Part shown: positions 11,028 to 23,218 of the stretch, one piece after another
Numbering within the stretch: position 1 is the stretch's first letter
How the letters are laid out: each line of letters begins with the position of its first letter
Origin: Alligator mississippiensis
Lineage: Eukaryota; Chordata; Crocodylia; Alligatoridae
Assembly: GCF_030867095.1 (NCBI RefSeq)
Contig: NC_081824.1
Span: forward strand, 347,794,203 to 347,858,202
Length of the DNA: 64,000 nt
Reading direction: 5' to 3'
Position numbers and translations under genes: made by a program
The notes under the pieces: model-generated
Told to the model about the DNA's origin: nothing
Seen by the model: the letters and a program-made list of their open reading frames with translations, nothing else
Databases searched by the model: none

Positions 11028-11269
11028 ACTTATACCAGAGGCTCTCAAACTGTGTTCTGGCGAACCCTGGGGCTCTGTGATAAGTCATCATGGGTTCTGC
11101 AACAAGACTGGGGGTATTGGCAGAGCTGGCTGAGAGGCAGTGTACCACCATTACAGGGTTGGATCTCCTGGCTCTGCATCAGTTTTTGGATAGGGGTAGG
11201 AGTTCTGCAGGAGAAGAAGTAATAAGAAGGGTCCCGTGACTAGAAAATCTAACAACCACTGACTTGTAC
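11028..11269. mobile_element. hAT MITE with 8-bp target duplication
   Basis: The element 11,036-11,261 starts CAGAGGCTCTCAAACTG and ends ATCTAACAACCACTG, a Charlie-type hAT terminal pattern. Flanks ACTTATAC (11,028-11,035) and ACTTGTAC (11,262-11,269) are an 8-bp duplication with one mismatch. At 226 bp it has no transposase and must have moved with enzyme from elsewhere. Confidence 0.85.
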
Positions 11270-12068
11270 CAATAGACATAAGTTATTTTATAGTTGCAAA
11301 CAGCTGGCTTAGTCTTACTTTTTTAGACCCTAGTAAACATTTCTCAGATGTATCCTGTTACCTTAGGGTTTAAAACATCCATGTTCTGTTCTACTAGGTG
11401 GTCACGCTCTATCCAAGAAGTTTATCAGTAGACCTATGTGAGGAAGATTCCATTCTACCAAACGGAATAATTTCATAAATTTATCAGTTTGCAATGTTCT
11501 TGTTTTTAATGGATGGAGGCTTGAAATGATGTGATGATCTACAACAGAGAAGAGAGGCTATCCTTTAGCTTCCGTGGCAGGGGCCTGCGGTTTGGGAAAA
11601 GAAGGCAGTGAATTTTACTTGCTCATGTTGTTTCAACTTTGTTGGAGAGACAATGGATATAATGGGAACAATGTAAAATGAAACAGAACTGTATAATAAC
11701 AAGGTATTTTTTATAGCAAGTCTCTGTTTAGTAGTATTGTTCATGACAATTTTTTTTTACAGACAATCACATTCAGACAGCTTTTTCCTGTTGTTTTTTG
11801 CGCGCATCATTATGCATAATTTTTTCTCTCTCTTTATTTTTAATTGATGACTCTCTTTATTTGTGAGTCATGTAACTTACAAGAGGTATCCCTGAATAGC
11901 TGAGTAGAAAATATCTCTTTTAATTCACACCTAGGTTTGTATGGGTGGGTGAGTGTGTGTGTGTGTGTGTATGTGTGTGCATGTAAAAGAGAGAGATGCC
12001 TTCGGTTCTCTATCTCTCTTGGCTTCATTTTTCTTGTGTCTTGTGTATTTTGTTGTAGAAAGACAATT
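11270..12068. repeat. Unique sequence with a GT microsatellite
   Basis: Mostly AT-rich unique sequence with no gene. A GT dinucleotide tract lies at 11,951-11,979. Confidence 0.7.
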
Positions 12069-12076
12069 GGGTGAGG

Positions 12077-12310
12077 CAGTGGTGTCCAAATTATCTGGAT
12101 GAATAGTGTGGAGACAGTCTGCAGGCCAAATCCAGAGTGTTGGGCTGATCCATGGTCTGTATTATCTGGCCTGGGTCAGATGACACATCTCTGTACTCTG
12201 GGCCCAGCACTAAGGGCTCCACAGGGAACTGGAATATTTTTGGCAGGAAAGCAGTAGCAGTGTTAATTTTGTGACATTGCTCCCCATGGGCTATATCTTG
12301 ATAACCTCTG
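12077..12310. mobile_element. hAT MITE
   Basis: Starts CAGTGGTGTCCAAATTATC and ends TTGATAACCTCTG, whose complement begins CAGAGG, giving hAT-type ends. Flanks GGGTGAGG and GGTTCAAG agree at 5 of 8 positions, consistent with an old duplication. The interior words GCAGTGTTAATTTTG and CATGGGCTATATC link it to the remnant at 1.1-1.3 kb. Confidence 0.6.
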
Positions 12311-15300
12311 GGTTCAAGTGAAACTTCTTTGCGTGAATCTATAAATGTAAACTAATTTAGTTTCTTTTTTCTCTTCTTTCTTCCCCGAGTCCCCTCTATA
12401 TGATACATTATTTAAAGTTTGGTGTACAGAAGAGGTGAGAAAAACATAGCCCGTGGAGCCACTGGATCTGGCCTGCAGAGCTGGGGCATCAGCAGCATTC
12501 AGTGGCAGGGGCTTTTCTTGTGTCATGCCTCTCTGTAACCAGGCAGCTGGGCAGTGGGGAACTGTCCTAAGCCACACCACAGCCAGGGTAGCAGGGAGAA
12601 GTGGACGTAGGGAGAAGCAGCAGTGGTGGCTGGGTCCTCACTCTGGCCTGCCTTGGAACCGAGCTGGGCCATTTTGGCTGGCTGATGGAAAAGGATGCTG
12701 ACCACTGGTTTTCTGGGATACTTTGTATCATGGATCTTAGTGCCACTGGATGACCCTCAAAGTCCCTTCCCTCTGAATTTATGATCCCTTGCCAGGTTAA
12801 GAAACTCACTAAAAAGCTCAGGGTCATTACATTTCTATGTGAATCCTCTTGTGGAAATGCCCCACATTTTCTGGTTGTTAGTCCTGGGGACAGTTTTGGT
12901 CCACAAGGCATATGCCATCTTGCTGATTATACGAATCTGTGGGAGGTAGGAATCATCCTAGTGATGGCTGTGCACCTCAGTACCTCTAGTTCTCCAATTT
13001 TCCCAATCCCTGGCAGTGTGGCTTCACTAGAGCTTTACTAACAGGGAAAGTTGATAAGGTTTCCAGGCTGTATTGTCTTTTCTATATATTCCCCAAGGGG
13101 AAGCTGAGCATTACCATTTTTATCATAGCTGGGGCTGCCCCTGGAATGCCCTCCTTCCACCATTGCCTATGGACTTGCCTTATGGACTTGCATTTTCTGG
13201 ACACCCTCTGTGAGGCCCAGAGGAGCAGGCTGAGCACTCTTTCTGTGTGGGAAGAGTGAGATGAATGCTGAGAAGATCCCCTTCATTTACAGAGCTCAGT
13301 AGGATGATCTGAGCCAAGAGTATTTAGAAAGTGTGTTTTTTTTTCCACTGATAAACAAACAGTGCGTCACTGGCTGTCACGTGAGACAACATGAGATTAC
13401 AAAGAATTTATATGTAAATAAATTCACTGAGTTCAGCCATGGCAGTGACTCACTATTTCCATCCAGTCCAACATATGTTTTATTCCATATCCATCTATTG
13501 GAATATCACTGCTCTTGAACTTCACATAAACACATTCGTAGAGAGCTAGTTCAGCAGTACTGTACTGTATAGATTTTCAAAACACAATGAACACATTTTA
13601 GGATGCAGTCAAAGAACTGGTCTTTGGGATTTTGTTTGACAGCTTCAGATACTTTCAAGGTAATTCTCACCCCTCCCCCCTAACTAGAGCTGTCCAGGCT
13701 TGCACTCTGAAACCATGGCTCTCCAGGGATAGCTCTATTTAAAAACATGTCCTCTGTTCTAATCCCTTTCCATTACATCTGTGTTTTAGAATGGTGTCAC
13801 AGTAAATGTATAATATTCTTTCTATTTTCTGCTGTTACTGCATCTATCCAACCCTCATGGGATATCACTCCCTTTTTTCCATTCCATTCTTTCTGAAGAT
13901 GACATTTTGAGGTGGTAACCTTAGCTTAATGTGTACTGATTTTTTTTCTAAAAATGACAAATGTTTTCTAATTTCTTACATCTGTTTTAACACCTGTAAC
14001 TTCACTCCATGACAGATGAACACAAATTGTATTTGAGAGGCTAGGAAATCTTTGGACTTTAATTCCGATTGGAATCTATTGCAATACAGTCCTCAACAAT
14101 AGGACACTGTCTTCTCTAGATATTCAGCTCTTTTGCTAAAGTTGTGAGGAGCAGAGCAGAGACCCATGCCAAATATCTGAATTATTCAGTATTGCTGATG
14201 TATACAGTTTTTTCTCCAAATGATCCTTTTGTTCTCTCTGTAGGTAACATATTTCATAAACAGAAGTTATAAAATCACTTTAATTGTTTGCTATAAAGAA
14301 AACCTTTATAAAACCAGCAAGCAAATTTCCTTCTTATGAATGCTATTTCCTTATATGAATTTAACATCTATTCTTTGTATTACTGTGTATACCCCATCTA
14401 ATTTTATAAATCATTTGATATTATTCTCACTTGTGATGTTGATTTTACTGGTAATGAAGACCAGAAAAATATGCATGCAGTCAGAAACAATTATTATAAA
14501 TCTCAAAATGACTAGTTTATATTTGTATTAATTTTGAAGTTACTAGGTTGATTCTGCTATAATTTAAATGGATCCAAGTTATATGATGGAATTTTTCTTT
14601 GATATATAGTTTCCTTCCCTTATAAAGACATTTCAGAGCATGGTAAGATATTAATTTACCTATCAACTTGCCAAGGCCCCTGTGTGGGGCAGAATATTTA
14701 ATTAAAGTGAATCATTCACTCAGGAAACTTAAAATGCTATATGATTTGTTCCTTTTGGATAAGTAACTCCTTAAATTATAATGTTAGATCCTTGATTGTT
14801 AGTTTTTGACAAAAAAAAGAGAAATTATTTTTAATAATACAAGTAAGAGAAGAGCAATACATTGTTAAACATAACTGGGAGGCCAAAATAAAGAGTTAGT
14901 TCTTACTGGAGAAGTATAGGTACAACTGATAGATGTTATGTGTTTATTTATATCTTCTTTTTAAACAGATGTTTGTTAGAGAAATCTTTTATCAACATTC
15001 TTCAGTGAAACACTAACTTCTATAACATATATATAGTTACAGTGTCTGATTGGGATTTTCTTAATAACAAAGAGCATTTCTGAGTACATTCAAACAGCAG
15101 CATCATGTGGAGTTCTTCTTGGATTATTGCACCCACTACACAGGAAATACAGCAAAAAAGCCTACATCAAAGAAACTGTACATTGCTGTTAACTAATAAC
15201 GGTTCTTGATTATCTTGACAAGGAAGTAAGTAATTTATCAGTAGCCAAGTTCAGATTCCAAGATACTGTAGGAGTCTTTCTGAGTAGCAACACAGCTAAA

Positions 15301-17034
15301 GGTTAAATCCTGGAAACATAAGGTGTTGGATTAAATCAAGTTTTTATAGTACCTATGGCATAAGAACTTGAACTTTGCCTTCTACTCTTTCTCCTTGCCC
15401 AACCAGAGGGAGCCAAAATAGTGTTTAATAGAAAACTAACATTAAAAACATCAAGCCCCAAAAAATGAATTCTAAAAAAAGAACAAGAGAAGATTTTCCC
15501 TCCCAATCCCTATTCATTTACAGATGATTGATAATCTTAGTAACTCTGCCACTAGGGAGAATGCAGGCAGGGGCCAGTACTTGATGGGGAAACTAAAGTT
15601 TTATAAATTTAAGATCAATTTTGACTGTTTAATTATGGCTAGAGAAAGAAGTTGGGTGCTTAATATGTTGTTCTGTATTGATTTTGGGGGGGGTTAAATA
15701 TAACAAGTATTTAGAGCTAGACACTCTAATTCTTGTTTAGCAACTGTAAATATGTATGTTTAAATATTGAGACAGTGGGCAGGAGTATAAAGGAGTCAGC
15801 AGCATAACCAAGAATGAATGACTACAGCACAAGCCCCAGGTGTTCAGTAAAGAGGGGCATCAGAAGGGAATCCGGGGGGCTTAAGGCTCCAGTTGCATGG
15901 AGTGGAGTGAGAGAGGGGTACCCTCATCAGCGTCACCCTTTGTTCCCGTGGGAAGTGGGAGATGCCGCTGCTGTGATAGGAGGTGTCACTGCCAACAGTC
16001 AGGTTAACCCTTTCTTGCCCCACAGCCTCCTGAATTAGGGGTTTTGCACCATTGCTTGCCATATAAATCTTTGGCTGTGGTCAGCGACACGCTCCACTCT
16101 GCACAGCCAGAGCCTCAAGCCCCCTCTTGCTGCCTCCATTCCAGTGCCTTTAGGCACAAAATCTAGCAGGTATGAGTCTGCTGCCCAGGGCACAAACTCT
16201 GAGTCACACATCTGGGAGATGTGCTATATGGGTTGAAGCACTGTCAGCTAGCTGAAGCATGGGTCTAAGCACTGTCGGCTAGTTGAAACATGAAGCATAG
16301 AGCTAAATTATGTTCTCAGTGACTGGCATTTGACCATGGCCCTCAAATTTTGGCCTGTAAATGTAAATTTAAATTGCTACCAGCCTCCTGGGATATTGCA
16401 AGAATGGAAGAAACTTTAGGCATTAAACATATATTACTACATATTGTCCTTAACTAAGCATTTTTATTTACATTTTGACATTCTAGTACTTAAACTATTT
16501 GCCAAGTGTTATCTTTTTTGCATAATTACAACATGCAGAGGTGATTAGACAGAGACAGTGAGACAGAGAGAGAGGCGTCTGGTGCCTATTTAAATCTTTC
16601 TTATTTACTTATTTCTTTACTCCATATATTTAAGTTTAATTGCATTCAGGCATATGATTTTTTTAAAACATTTTGATATTTTGGGAATGTTTGGCAGGGT
16701 TTGGTAGTTTCTAGCTTTTGCTTGGTTCAAGAAAGCAGGCAATGGGTAAATGTGATGTATTTTGCTAAGATTCTTGGACGGTCATGATAGCAGTAAAGGT
16801 TACTATGAGAGTTTCACTGAAAATGTAGAACCCTTTGTGCCTTAGAGTATTTGTTTAAGTGAGGAAAGTTTACACAGTTTATAGAGGAATTATTTTGTGA
16901 GGAAATTCAATTTCTGTAGCTTTTCTATCTCATTTCCTTAGATATCATCTCATCCCTTGAGTTCTACTCTTTCTTTAAGTGCCAAAGCATAAGGAGAGGA
17001 AAATGTATTGAACTGAATAGCTGGCTTGGAAAAT
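12311..17034. other. Long intergenic stretch without recognised genes
   Basis: Largely AT-rich unique sequence. Open frames are short and domain-free. 15,780-16,140 is GC-richer, with AGTATAAAGG at about 15,787 and CATATAAATC at about 16,060. It could be the promoter part of an old LTR, but no paired ends or target duplications were found. No conserved exon was recognised. Confidence 0.5.
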
Positions 17035-17037
17035 CCT

Positions 17038-17700
17038 TTCAAAATTGGACCAGTGCTTTTCAACATTTTTATCAATGATCTGGATATGGGGGTGAAAAGT
17101 ACACTGGCAACGTTGCCAATGGCAGTAAGCTGCGGGGAAGTGTGGCCACACCACAGGGTAGGCTGACGATCCAGGAGGACCTAGACAGATTAGTTAGATG
17201 GGCGGACCAGAACCAGATGCTGTTCAACACCGAGAAGTGTAAAGTGCTTTACCTGGGGAGGAAAAATCTGCAACAAACTTACAGGTTCAGTGGTGCTACG
17301 CTACCTAGCACCATATCTGAAAGGGACCTGGAGGTCATAATTGACCATAAAATGAATATGAGCCACCAGTGTGATGCTACAGTTGGCAGAGCAAACAATA
17401 TGCTGGTATGCGTCAACTGATGCATCTTAAGCAAAACTAAGGAAGTTATTCTCCCATTCTACTTGGCATTGGTGAGGCCGCAGCTGGAGTACTGCATCCG
17501 GTTCTGGGCACCGCACTTCAAGAAAGATGTGGAAAAGCTTGAGAGATTCCAGAGAAGAGCCACACGTATGATTAGATGCCTGAAGAGCAAGCCATATGAA
17601 TAAAGGCTGACAGATATAGGACTGTTCAACCTAGAAAAGAGAAGACTTTGAGGGATTTGGTGGCAGCTTACAAATATATCAGCAATGAGCATCAGAGGCT
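17038..17700 (+). pseudogene. CR1 ORF2 reverse transcriptase fragment
   Basis: Conserved blocks in order are VLFNIFINDLD, LDRLVRWADQNQMLFN, KCKVLYLGRKN, SERDLEVIIDHKMNMSHQC, VILPFYLALVRPQLEYCIRF, DVEKLERFQRRATRMI and GLFNLEKRRL. The FADD catalytic motif expected between the first two blocks is destroyed. Stops occur after VCVN (about 17,418) and after PYE (about 17,600). The copy is a dead fossil. Confidence 0.9.
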
Positions 17701-18000
17701 AGGTGAACAGCTATTCGCCAAAGCACCCCAGGGGTGAACCAGGTGCAACGGTCATAAACTCCTAGAAGAAAGCTTCAGACTGGATATAAGGAAAAATTTC
17801 TGCACTGTTCATGTGATCAGACTCTAAAATAGACTCCCAGCGAGGGTGGTGAAGGCACCTACCCTGGAGATTTTCAAAAGGATACTGGACGCACACCTTG
17901 CTGGGGTTATTTGACCCCAACAGTCTTTCCTGCCCAGAGCAGAGGGGCTGGACCCAATGATCTCACAGGGTCCCTTTCAGCCCTAAACTTTTGTGAATCT
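17038..18000 (+). mobile_element. CR1 LINE, 5'-truncated, plus strand
   Basis: Begins inside the reverse transcriptase region with a GPVLFNIFINDLD reading and runs through the rest of ORF2 and the 3' UTR. It ends around CTCACAGGGTCCCTTTCAGC and a short TTTGTGAATC tail. Several frameshifts and stops occur. It is the longest CR1 copy in the window. Confidence 0.93.
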
Positions 18001-19304
18001 GTGTTTGCTGGCATGGTACTGCAATGTTAAACCTTTTTTTTTTTCTTTTGTACTTTGGTGTTTTCAGACAGCATCCTCAATAATGTGGGGACCACAGTTC
18101 TGTGGAAAGGGAGAAGGAATGTGCTACTGTGAGATGAGGCCACAGTGCCCTAATGTCTGCCCCGGAAGTGAGTTTTGAAACTACTCTGAAAATTCTGGTG
18201 CAGAGTGTTACGGACTGAAATGAGTGACAGGAATGAAAGCAGGAACAGGAACCTCTACAGAGAGTTCAGTGTTGCATACAGTGTTCTGCGTGTGTGGCTT
18301 GAAGGGTGGATTCCATTGCCTAAGTTATGCACGGGTCCCACACAAGCCCTGTTCTTTCCAGCTTTATGCAAGGAGGGATAAAGTTCATTCATTGTGGATC
18401 TGGAGGAATAATGCTGTTCAAACAGAATGAAATTCACCCGTGGCACAGAGGGCCAATACAAGACCCTCACAGCACTTCAGCCCACAATAGGAGCTGTGTG
18501 GAGGGACTGCAGCTTTCCATGGGAGCATTCATGCCCTAGTGTGATGTCCAAAAGGGCCTCTATCCTGGAGCCACATCAATTTGTGTATAATTACTGCTTT
18601 TTTAAATGATATGCCCCACCTCAGCCACAACTTATGAGCTTGATGCAGTTATTACTGGGTAAGATTCTATGGCCCAAGTTATGTAGAGGGTCAGACTTAA
18701 TCATATTAATCCACTCTAGCCTTAAAATCTATGACTGTGAAGACCCAGATGATGAAGCCAGTGGTGTGCCAGGGGAGTGGTCATGTGACCTCACAGAACC
18801 AGTATAAAATGACTACAGGTGTTTTAGCCACCCTTGGGCTGGAATAAAGGCTGCGTAGTAGCACGGTGTTTGGCCCCTGCGCATTGAAGGATTGGATATT
18901 AGCACTCCAGCTGTAGAAATCCCAGCTCTCCTGGATTTATGCAAGTGCAGCAGATTTTTCCTTTGTTGTATTATCTTTCTTCAAAGAGAACTTGAATGTA
19001 AGGGAAAATACATTTGTTACATGGAAAACATATTACCTAAGCAGCTATGATTATTGATGTTTATATGCTGCCATAACCCACAAAAAAGAGGCTTCTGTGT
19101 CAAGGGGCTTATATTGTAAAGGTATCCCCATTTTCACACACAGCTAACAGTTCCATTGTATACTAAAGGTATTTTGTTTCTTCAGATACCAAGAGATACA
19201 TGCACAAGGGCATGAATCCTAATCAACATATATCCACAGCAGAATTGTACCAGTTTACTCCAGCTGAGATGTCACCAGCTGTTTTTAAGAGATCGCTCTG
19301 CATT
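18001..19304. other. Intergenic; possible old LTR near 18,800
   Basis: No gene was recognised. At about 18,801-18,850 AGTATAAAATG is followed roughly 40 bp later by AATAAAGG. This TATA-then-polyadenylation-signal spacing is seen in compact LTRs. No TG...CA ends or target duplication could be placed, so it is only noted here. Confidence 0.35.
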
Positions 19305-19542
19305 AATTAGTACAGGACTTTTAAACCTTTTAAACCTCTGGGGGGTGGGGGTGGGGTGGTGAGAGGGGCACATGTCCTGGGACCATACCAGATGGGACAG
19401 CATGCTATGAGCCAGTTTGCTGCCTGCCACATGGACACTTCTGCTACTCCATTTCTACTTTTGTGCCAGGAACTCCGCAACTTAACCCCTTGTGGGCTGC
19501 ACGTGGCTCATGGGCTGCCAGTCAGACAGCCCTGAATTAATA
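19305..19542. mobile_element. hAT MITE with 8-bp target duplication
   Basis: The element 19,313-19,534 starts CAGGACTTTTAAACC and ends GTCAGACAGCCCTG. Flanks AATTAGTA and AATTAATA form an 8-bp duplication with one mismatch. The CTGCACGTGGCTCATGGGCT word near the right end also occurs in diverged form in the elements at 56.9 and 58.9 kb, so the three are one family. No coding capacity. Confidence 0.85.
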
Positions 19543-21854
19543 TATCTAATTCATTATACCATGCTTATCATCATAGTATCGGAGATAGTAAGTCCTTGGC
19601 CTTTAAATCTGATTCATATCTTCCTTTTGCATGAATAAGATGAAGTAGGCTTCAGCCCGAAATATATATGCTGCTTTCTATAAATCTTGATACTTCTTGT
19701 TGAAACATAGGTCAAATAAGGACTGCTGTATATCTCCTCATTTTATATGTGAGTGTCTTTTACATCCTTTCTGCACATTTTCACCTACAGCTAGCAGTTC
19801 CAAAGGTATACCAAAAGATATTTTATTTCTTCAAATTCCAAGAAAATGAATGCAGAGTGGTGGTCAATCCTTCATGGGTCATTTCTAATTTGAGTAACAG
19901 CACTCAATCATCTGTAACAAAAGCTAAAATACTTAAAGTACCAGCAAAATAAACTGCGTTTTGGACAAATGCTTTTTCTTCCAATTTTTTCCTGGTGCAA
20001 AAAACATTTTTCCCTCATTGACTATACCGAGTGCATTATTCATTTAGCAAGGGGGGAACTCTCAGAAGTGGTAAATGAATGGGAGTTTTATTAAAATCAT
20101 TTGTTAAATCTGAGCACTTGTATTTGAATACAGCCAGGTAGCTGAAAAATGAATGCTAGGAAGAGCACTTAAACAAAGATAGGAGTTAAGGCACAAGCTC
20201 TCTGGCATAGTGAAATCTTTAAGGCAGGCTAGGATACTATCCAAGATATTCTACAACTGTCTGAACAAGCAAAGGCCTGCAGGTCAGAACAAGCCATGGA
20301 TTTCAGATCTCTGGGTCAATGAAATCACTGAGAGTGAAGCAAGCTGCAAGTCTGCAGAGTGCTTCCTTTCATCATCAATATTAGGGTCAACTGTATTCTG
20401 CTGGTTTATTTGAAGGAGGGGAGTTGGAGAGAGCCAGTTGCTTGGCTCCCTCACCCCAACTCTGTGTTCTCTTTCTGTAATCCTGCTGTAAGTTTTTCAC
20501 TAGGGAATTCACCCCTCCTCCACCTCCTTTGTGGCTGGTATTATAATTTTCTAAATAACAAAATGCCATTTCCTGAGGCTCCAGTTTGGAGACCTTTGCA
20601 TCCACATCAAACCCACTCCCACCAAAAAGGGACACATGGAAATTGTTCTCAGAGGCATATGTTGTTTAGATCTCAGAATCTGACAAATAAATCACTGGCA
20701 TGGGATCTCGTTTTTTGGTTTCCAAATTTAGTTTGAAGAGATTAGCAGAGCTGGTCAAATAATATTCAGCAAACCAAATATTCCAGGACATTGTGCTTTT
20801 TTGGCTTTCAAATAATGTGTAAGCCTTTTATAACTTCTGTAAATGTATATGTTATTCTCAAACTGTAATACATCATATAAATAATACCTTATTTTCAAAT
20901 TGTTGTGGATAATTCTCCAAATGTTTACTACTGCTAGTCAATATTTGCAGTGTGTCATGTAACTAGTCACATGCCATTGCTTTTGCTCCCTTTATTTTAC
21001 ATGACAAAAGTAATGAATACCTACCTAGGCACTTCAGACTAAGTCCAAAAAAGATCTTAAGTGACTAAATCAGATGGGAGTTAAATTTAGGTGCCTAAGT
21101 CCAAAATTCACACCCAGAAAGTCCCTGTAAGCCATTAGTTAAACTGGGAAACTCCTAAACTCAATAAGCACAGCCCTGTTTGACTTTAAAGTTCTCTAGG
21201 TGTGTAAAATTCTGCTTCTGTGCTTGCTCAGAGCTGCCCAGTCTGAACAACTAAGGGCCTATCTTCTCTTTAAGTTTGACTGGGAGCTAGTTTAAATTCC
21301 CTGTGGAACTGGATCAGGTAGGGAGCATCCAGATGAGTGCATATTTGTGCTGCTGCTATTTTTCCCCAGGAAACGCCCCTGCACACATGCTCTGGCATGC
21401 AGCAAATTGCCCTGGGTAGGCTAGGGGAAGCTGGGGCCAGCACCTGGGTTGGCCCTAAAAGCCTTACCTGGCGGCCTGGGGTCCTCCCAGGGCTTCACTG
21501 GTGGCAGTCCAGGCACACAAGCCTGGCTGGTAGCTGGAATGTGGTGCTGGCCAGTCAGGTTCCAGTTCTGGGCAATGCATGCTACTGCCACATGCACCGC
21601 TTCACTTTTTTTCGGTGTGCTTTTTTTTTTTTATACTGGGATTTATCGGTATCTAAACTTGGCTCTGTGCTACAAATACACTGTGCAAAGAACCAAATCA
21701 CATGCATGGGATGAATTTTGGCTTTTGAGGCACTGCAAAATGCACGTGTCCTTGTGTGGACATGCCTATAGTGTTTTAAGAGCATACCTAAATCTCAAAC
21801 ACTGGATCAGGCCCTCATAAAATACAGTGGCAGGAATGCCTATGTTTTGATATG
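19543..21854. other. Intergenic, with a GC-richer patch at 21.3-21.8 kb
   Basis: AT-rich unique sequence to about 21,300. The patch 21,300-21,780 is rich in CCTGG/CTGGC words and ends near GCACGTGTCCTTGTGTGGAC. That could be a transposon terminus, but the partner end was not found. Open frames of 120-125 residues overlapping the patch show no domain. Confidence 0.45.
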
Positions 21855-22015
21855 TCAGATATCTAGGTTGTAGCCATATTGGTCTAGAGGAAAAGGCAAC
21901 CAGGACTCATAGTACAGATGATATTTTTTATTAGACCAACAAGATTTTTGCAAAAAAAAATTCTTTAATTGCAAACTTTCGGGTACAAACACCCTTCATC
22001 AGGCATTGGAGAAAA
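21855..22015 (-). mobile_element. Interspersed repeat with GTTGTAGCCATATTGGTCT end
   Basis: The block has GTTGTAGCCATATTGGTCT, then TTTTTTATTAGACCAACAAG, then ACTTTCGGGTACAAACACCC and CTTCATCAGG. Read on the minus strand this matches the copy at 41,660-41,775 (CTGAAGAAGGGTGTTTGTGC, CCGAAAGCTTG, TTAGTTGGTTTAATAAAAG). It is a moderately common reptilian repeat by appearance. The class could not be settled. Confidence 0.6.
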
Positions 22016-22124
22016 GATTGTAAAAGTTCTCCTGAGTAGAAATGAAAGTTCATATTTCATAAGATTTCACAGAGGAGTCAATAGATGGAAAACTCCTCTG
22101 GGCATTCACTTTACAGCTGGTATG

Positions 22125-22560
22125 GACAGTGATGATGCATAGGGGCTGCATAGGGGTGCACATGCACCCCCTGAGAGTGCCAGTGCACCCCCAATGGCCG
22201 CACTCGCCTCTTAGGCGATGAGCGGGGGGGGGCAGGCAGGAATGCCAGTGCCACCCTGCAAGATCCAGCCAATTGCTGCGCTCGCTGCAGCCACTTTTGG
22301 GAGTGACTGTGGCCACTTCTGGAAGCGGCTGCAGCGATCAGCTGGTGCTTGCTCCCAGAAGTGGCTGCAGCCACTCCCAGAAGTGGTTGCAGCAAGCACA
22401 GTAATTGGCCATTGTGAGATCACCTAGAGGACCCCTACCACTGGACTGCAGGATCGCCTGTAGGGGACCCCACCTCCCCAGACTGCAGGTCGGCAGGACT
22501 GGTCACGGGGGGGCACATGCCCCCGCCCTGACTAAGGCAGCACCAGTCACCCATGGGTAT
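22125..22560. repeat. GC-rich interspersed repeat with internal inverted repeats
   Basis: GGGGTGCACATGCACCCCCT near the left and GGGGGCACATGCCCCC near the right bracket a GC-rich core. Inside, GCCACTTCTGG (22,312-22,322) and CCAGAAGTGGC (22,355-22,365) form an inverted repeat. GAAGTGG(C/T)TGCAGC is repeated several times. Two G-runs are present. It is likely a non-autonomous DNA element, but no target duplication was found. Confidence 0.5.
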
Positions 22561-22606
22561 GGAGCCTCTCACCTCCTGTGAGGATCTGTGACGATGCAAA
22601 TTACAT

Positions 22607-22663
22607 AGTAGTTTAGTGGTTAGAGCAGTTGCCTAAGAAGTAGAATCCTGGGTTCAGAGCTCT
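22607..22663 (+). repeat. tRNA-like cassette, plus strand
   Basis: TTTAGTGGTTAGAGCAGTTG resembles a tRNA A box and GGGTTCAGAGC a B box, with CCTAAGAAGTAG between them. It lies head to head with the next cassette on the opposite strand. There is no complete tRNA cloverleaf. Confidence 0.45.
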
Positions 22664-22667
22664 TAGC

Positions 22668-22725
22668 CTGAGGGGTTTGAACCCATATCTCCCAATTCTC
22701 AGGAGAGTGCTCTGACCAATGGATT
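22668..22725 (-). repeat. tRNA-like cassette, minus strand
   Basis: On the minus strand it reads CCATTGGTCAGAGCACTCTC, then CTGAGAATTGGGAG, then GGGTTCAAACCC. The last is a near-perfect B box, and GGTCAGAGCAC is A-box like. With the preceding plus-strand cassette it forms an inverted pair. Confidence 0.45.
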
Positions 22726-23172
22726 ATAATCTTGATTGAGAAATGGCTCTCTTCACCCCTCATAATGCATACGAGACACTTTGCAGCAAAGAATGCAGGA
22801 TTCATGGGCTCAAAAGAAGGACCCGAAGAGGAAATCTAGCTTTGTAGCCAAGCACTTCGAGTCTTCATCTTGGAAGGGAGAATCACAGTTTTGGTCCCTG
22901 TTCTAAAAGAACATTCTTTGGATAAAATATATAAGAAGTCCTGGGATCAGGTACCAGAATCCAGGATTTCCCTTTCCTGGTAGGACTACAACCAAAGACT
23001 ACCGTGTCTTGCTTCTTTCTGGCTCCATGAACACTGCATTCATTGTTCGGTAATGATTCAACTTGACCAGGAGGGGTGGAGGACACCTCTATCTCATCCT
23101 GTTGGTAGGCTTGTCGTTATGACGTTCCTCTGGGAGGGGGAAGAGGTGGCTTAGAACTGTCAGGCTGAGGAA

Positions 23173-23218
23173 AGCATTGAACCAAGTCTCCTACTTCCTA
23201 AGCAAGTGCTATAACCCT
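23173..23218 (-). repeat. tRNA-like cassette, minus strand
   Basis: On the minus strand GGTTATAGCACTTGCTTAGG is followed by AAGTAGGAGACTTGGTTCAA. This parallels the cassette at 22,607 almost word for word (GGTTAGAGCAGTTGCCTAAG, then AAGTAG and GGTTCA). The region 22,570-23,240 may be one larger repeat containing all three. Confidence 0.4.

Noticed and set aside
18790..18930. LTR with TATA box and polyadenylation signal
   Set aside because: The spacing is suggestive, but no paired ends or target duplication could be placed.
22607..22725. Functional tRNA genes
   Set aside because: A- and B-box-like words are present, but acceptor and anticodon stems cannot be formed, and the same cassette recurs as a repeat.
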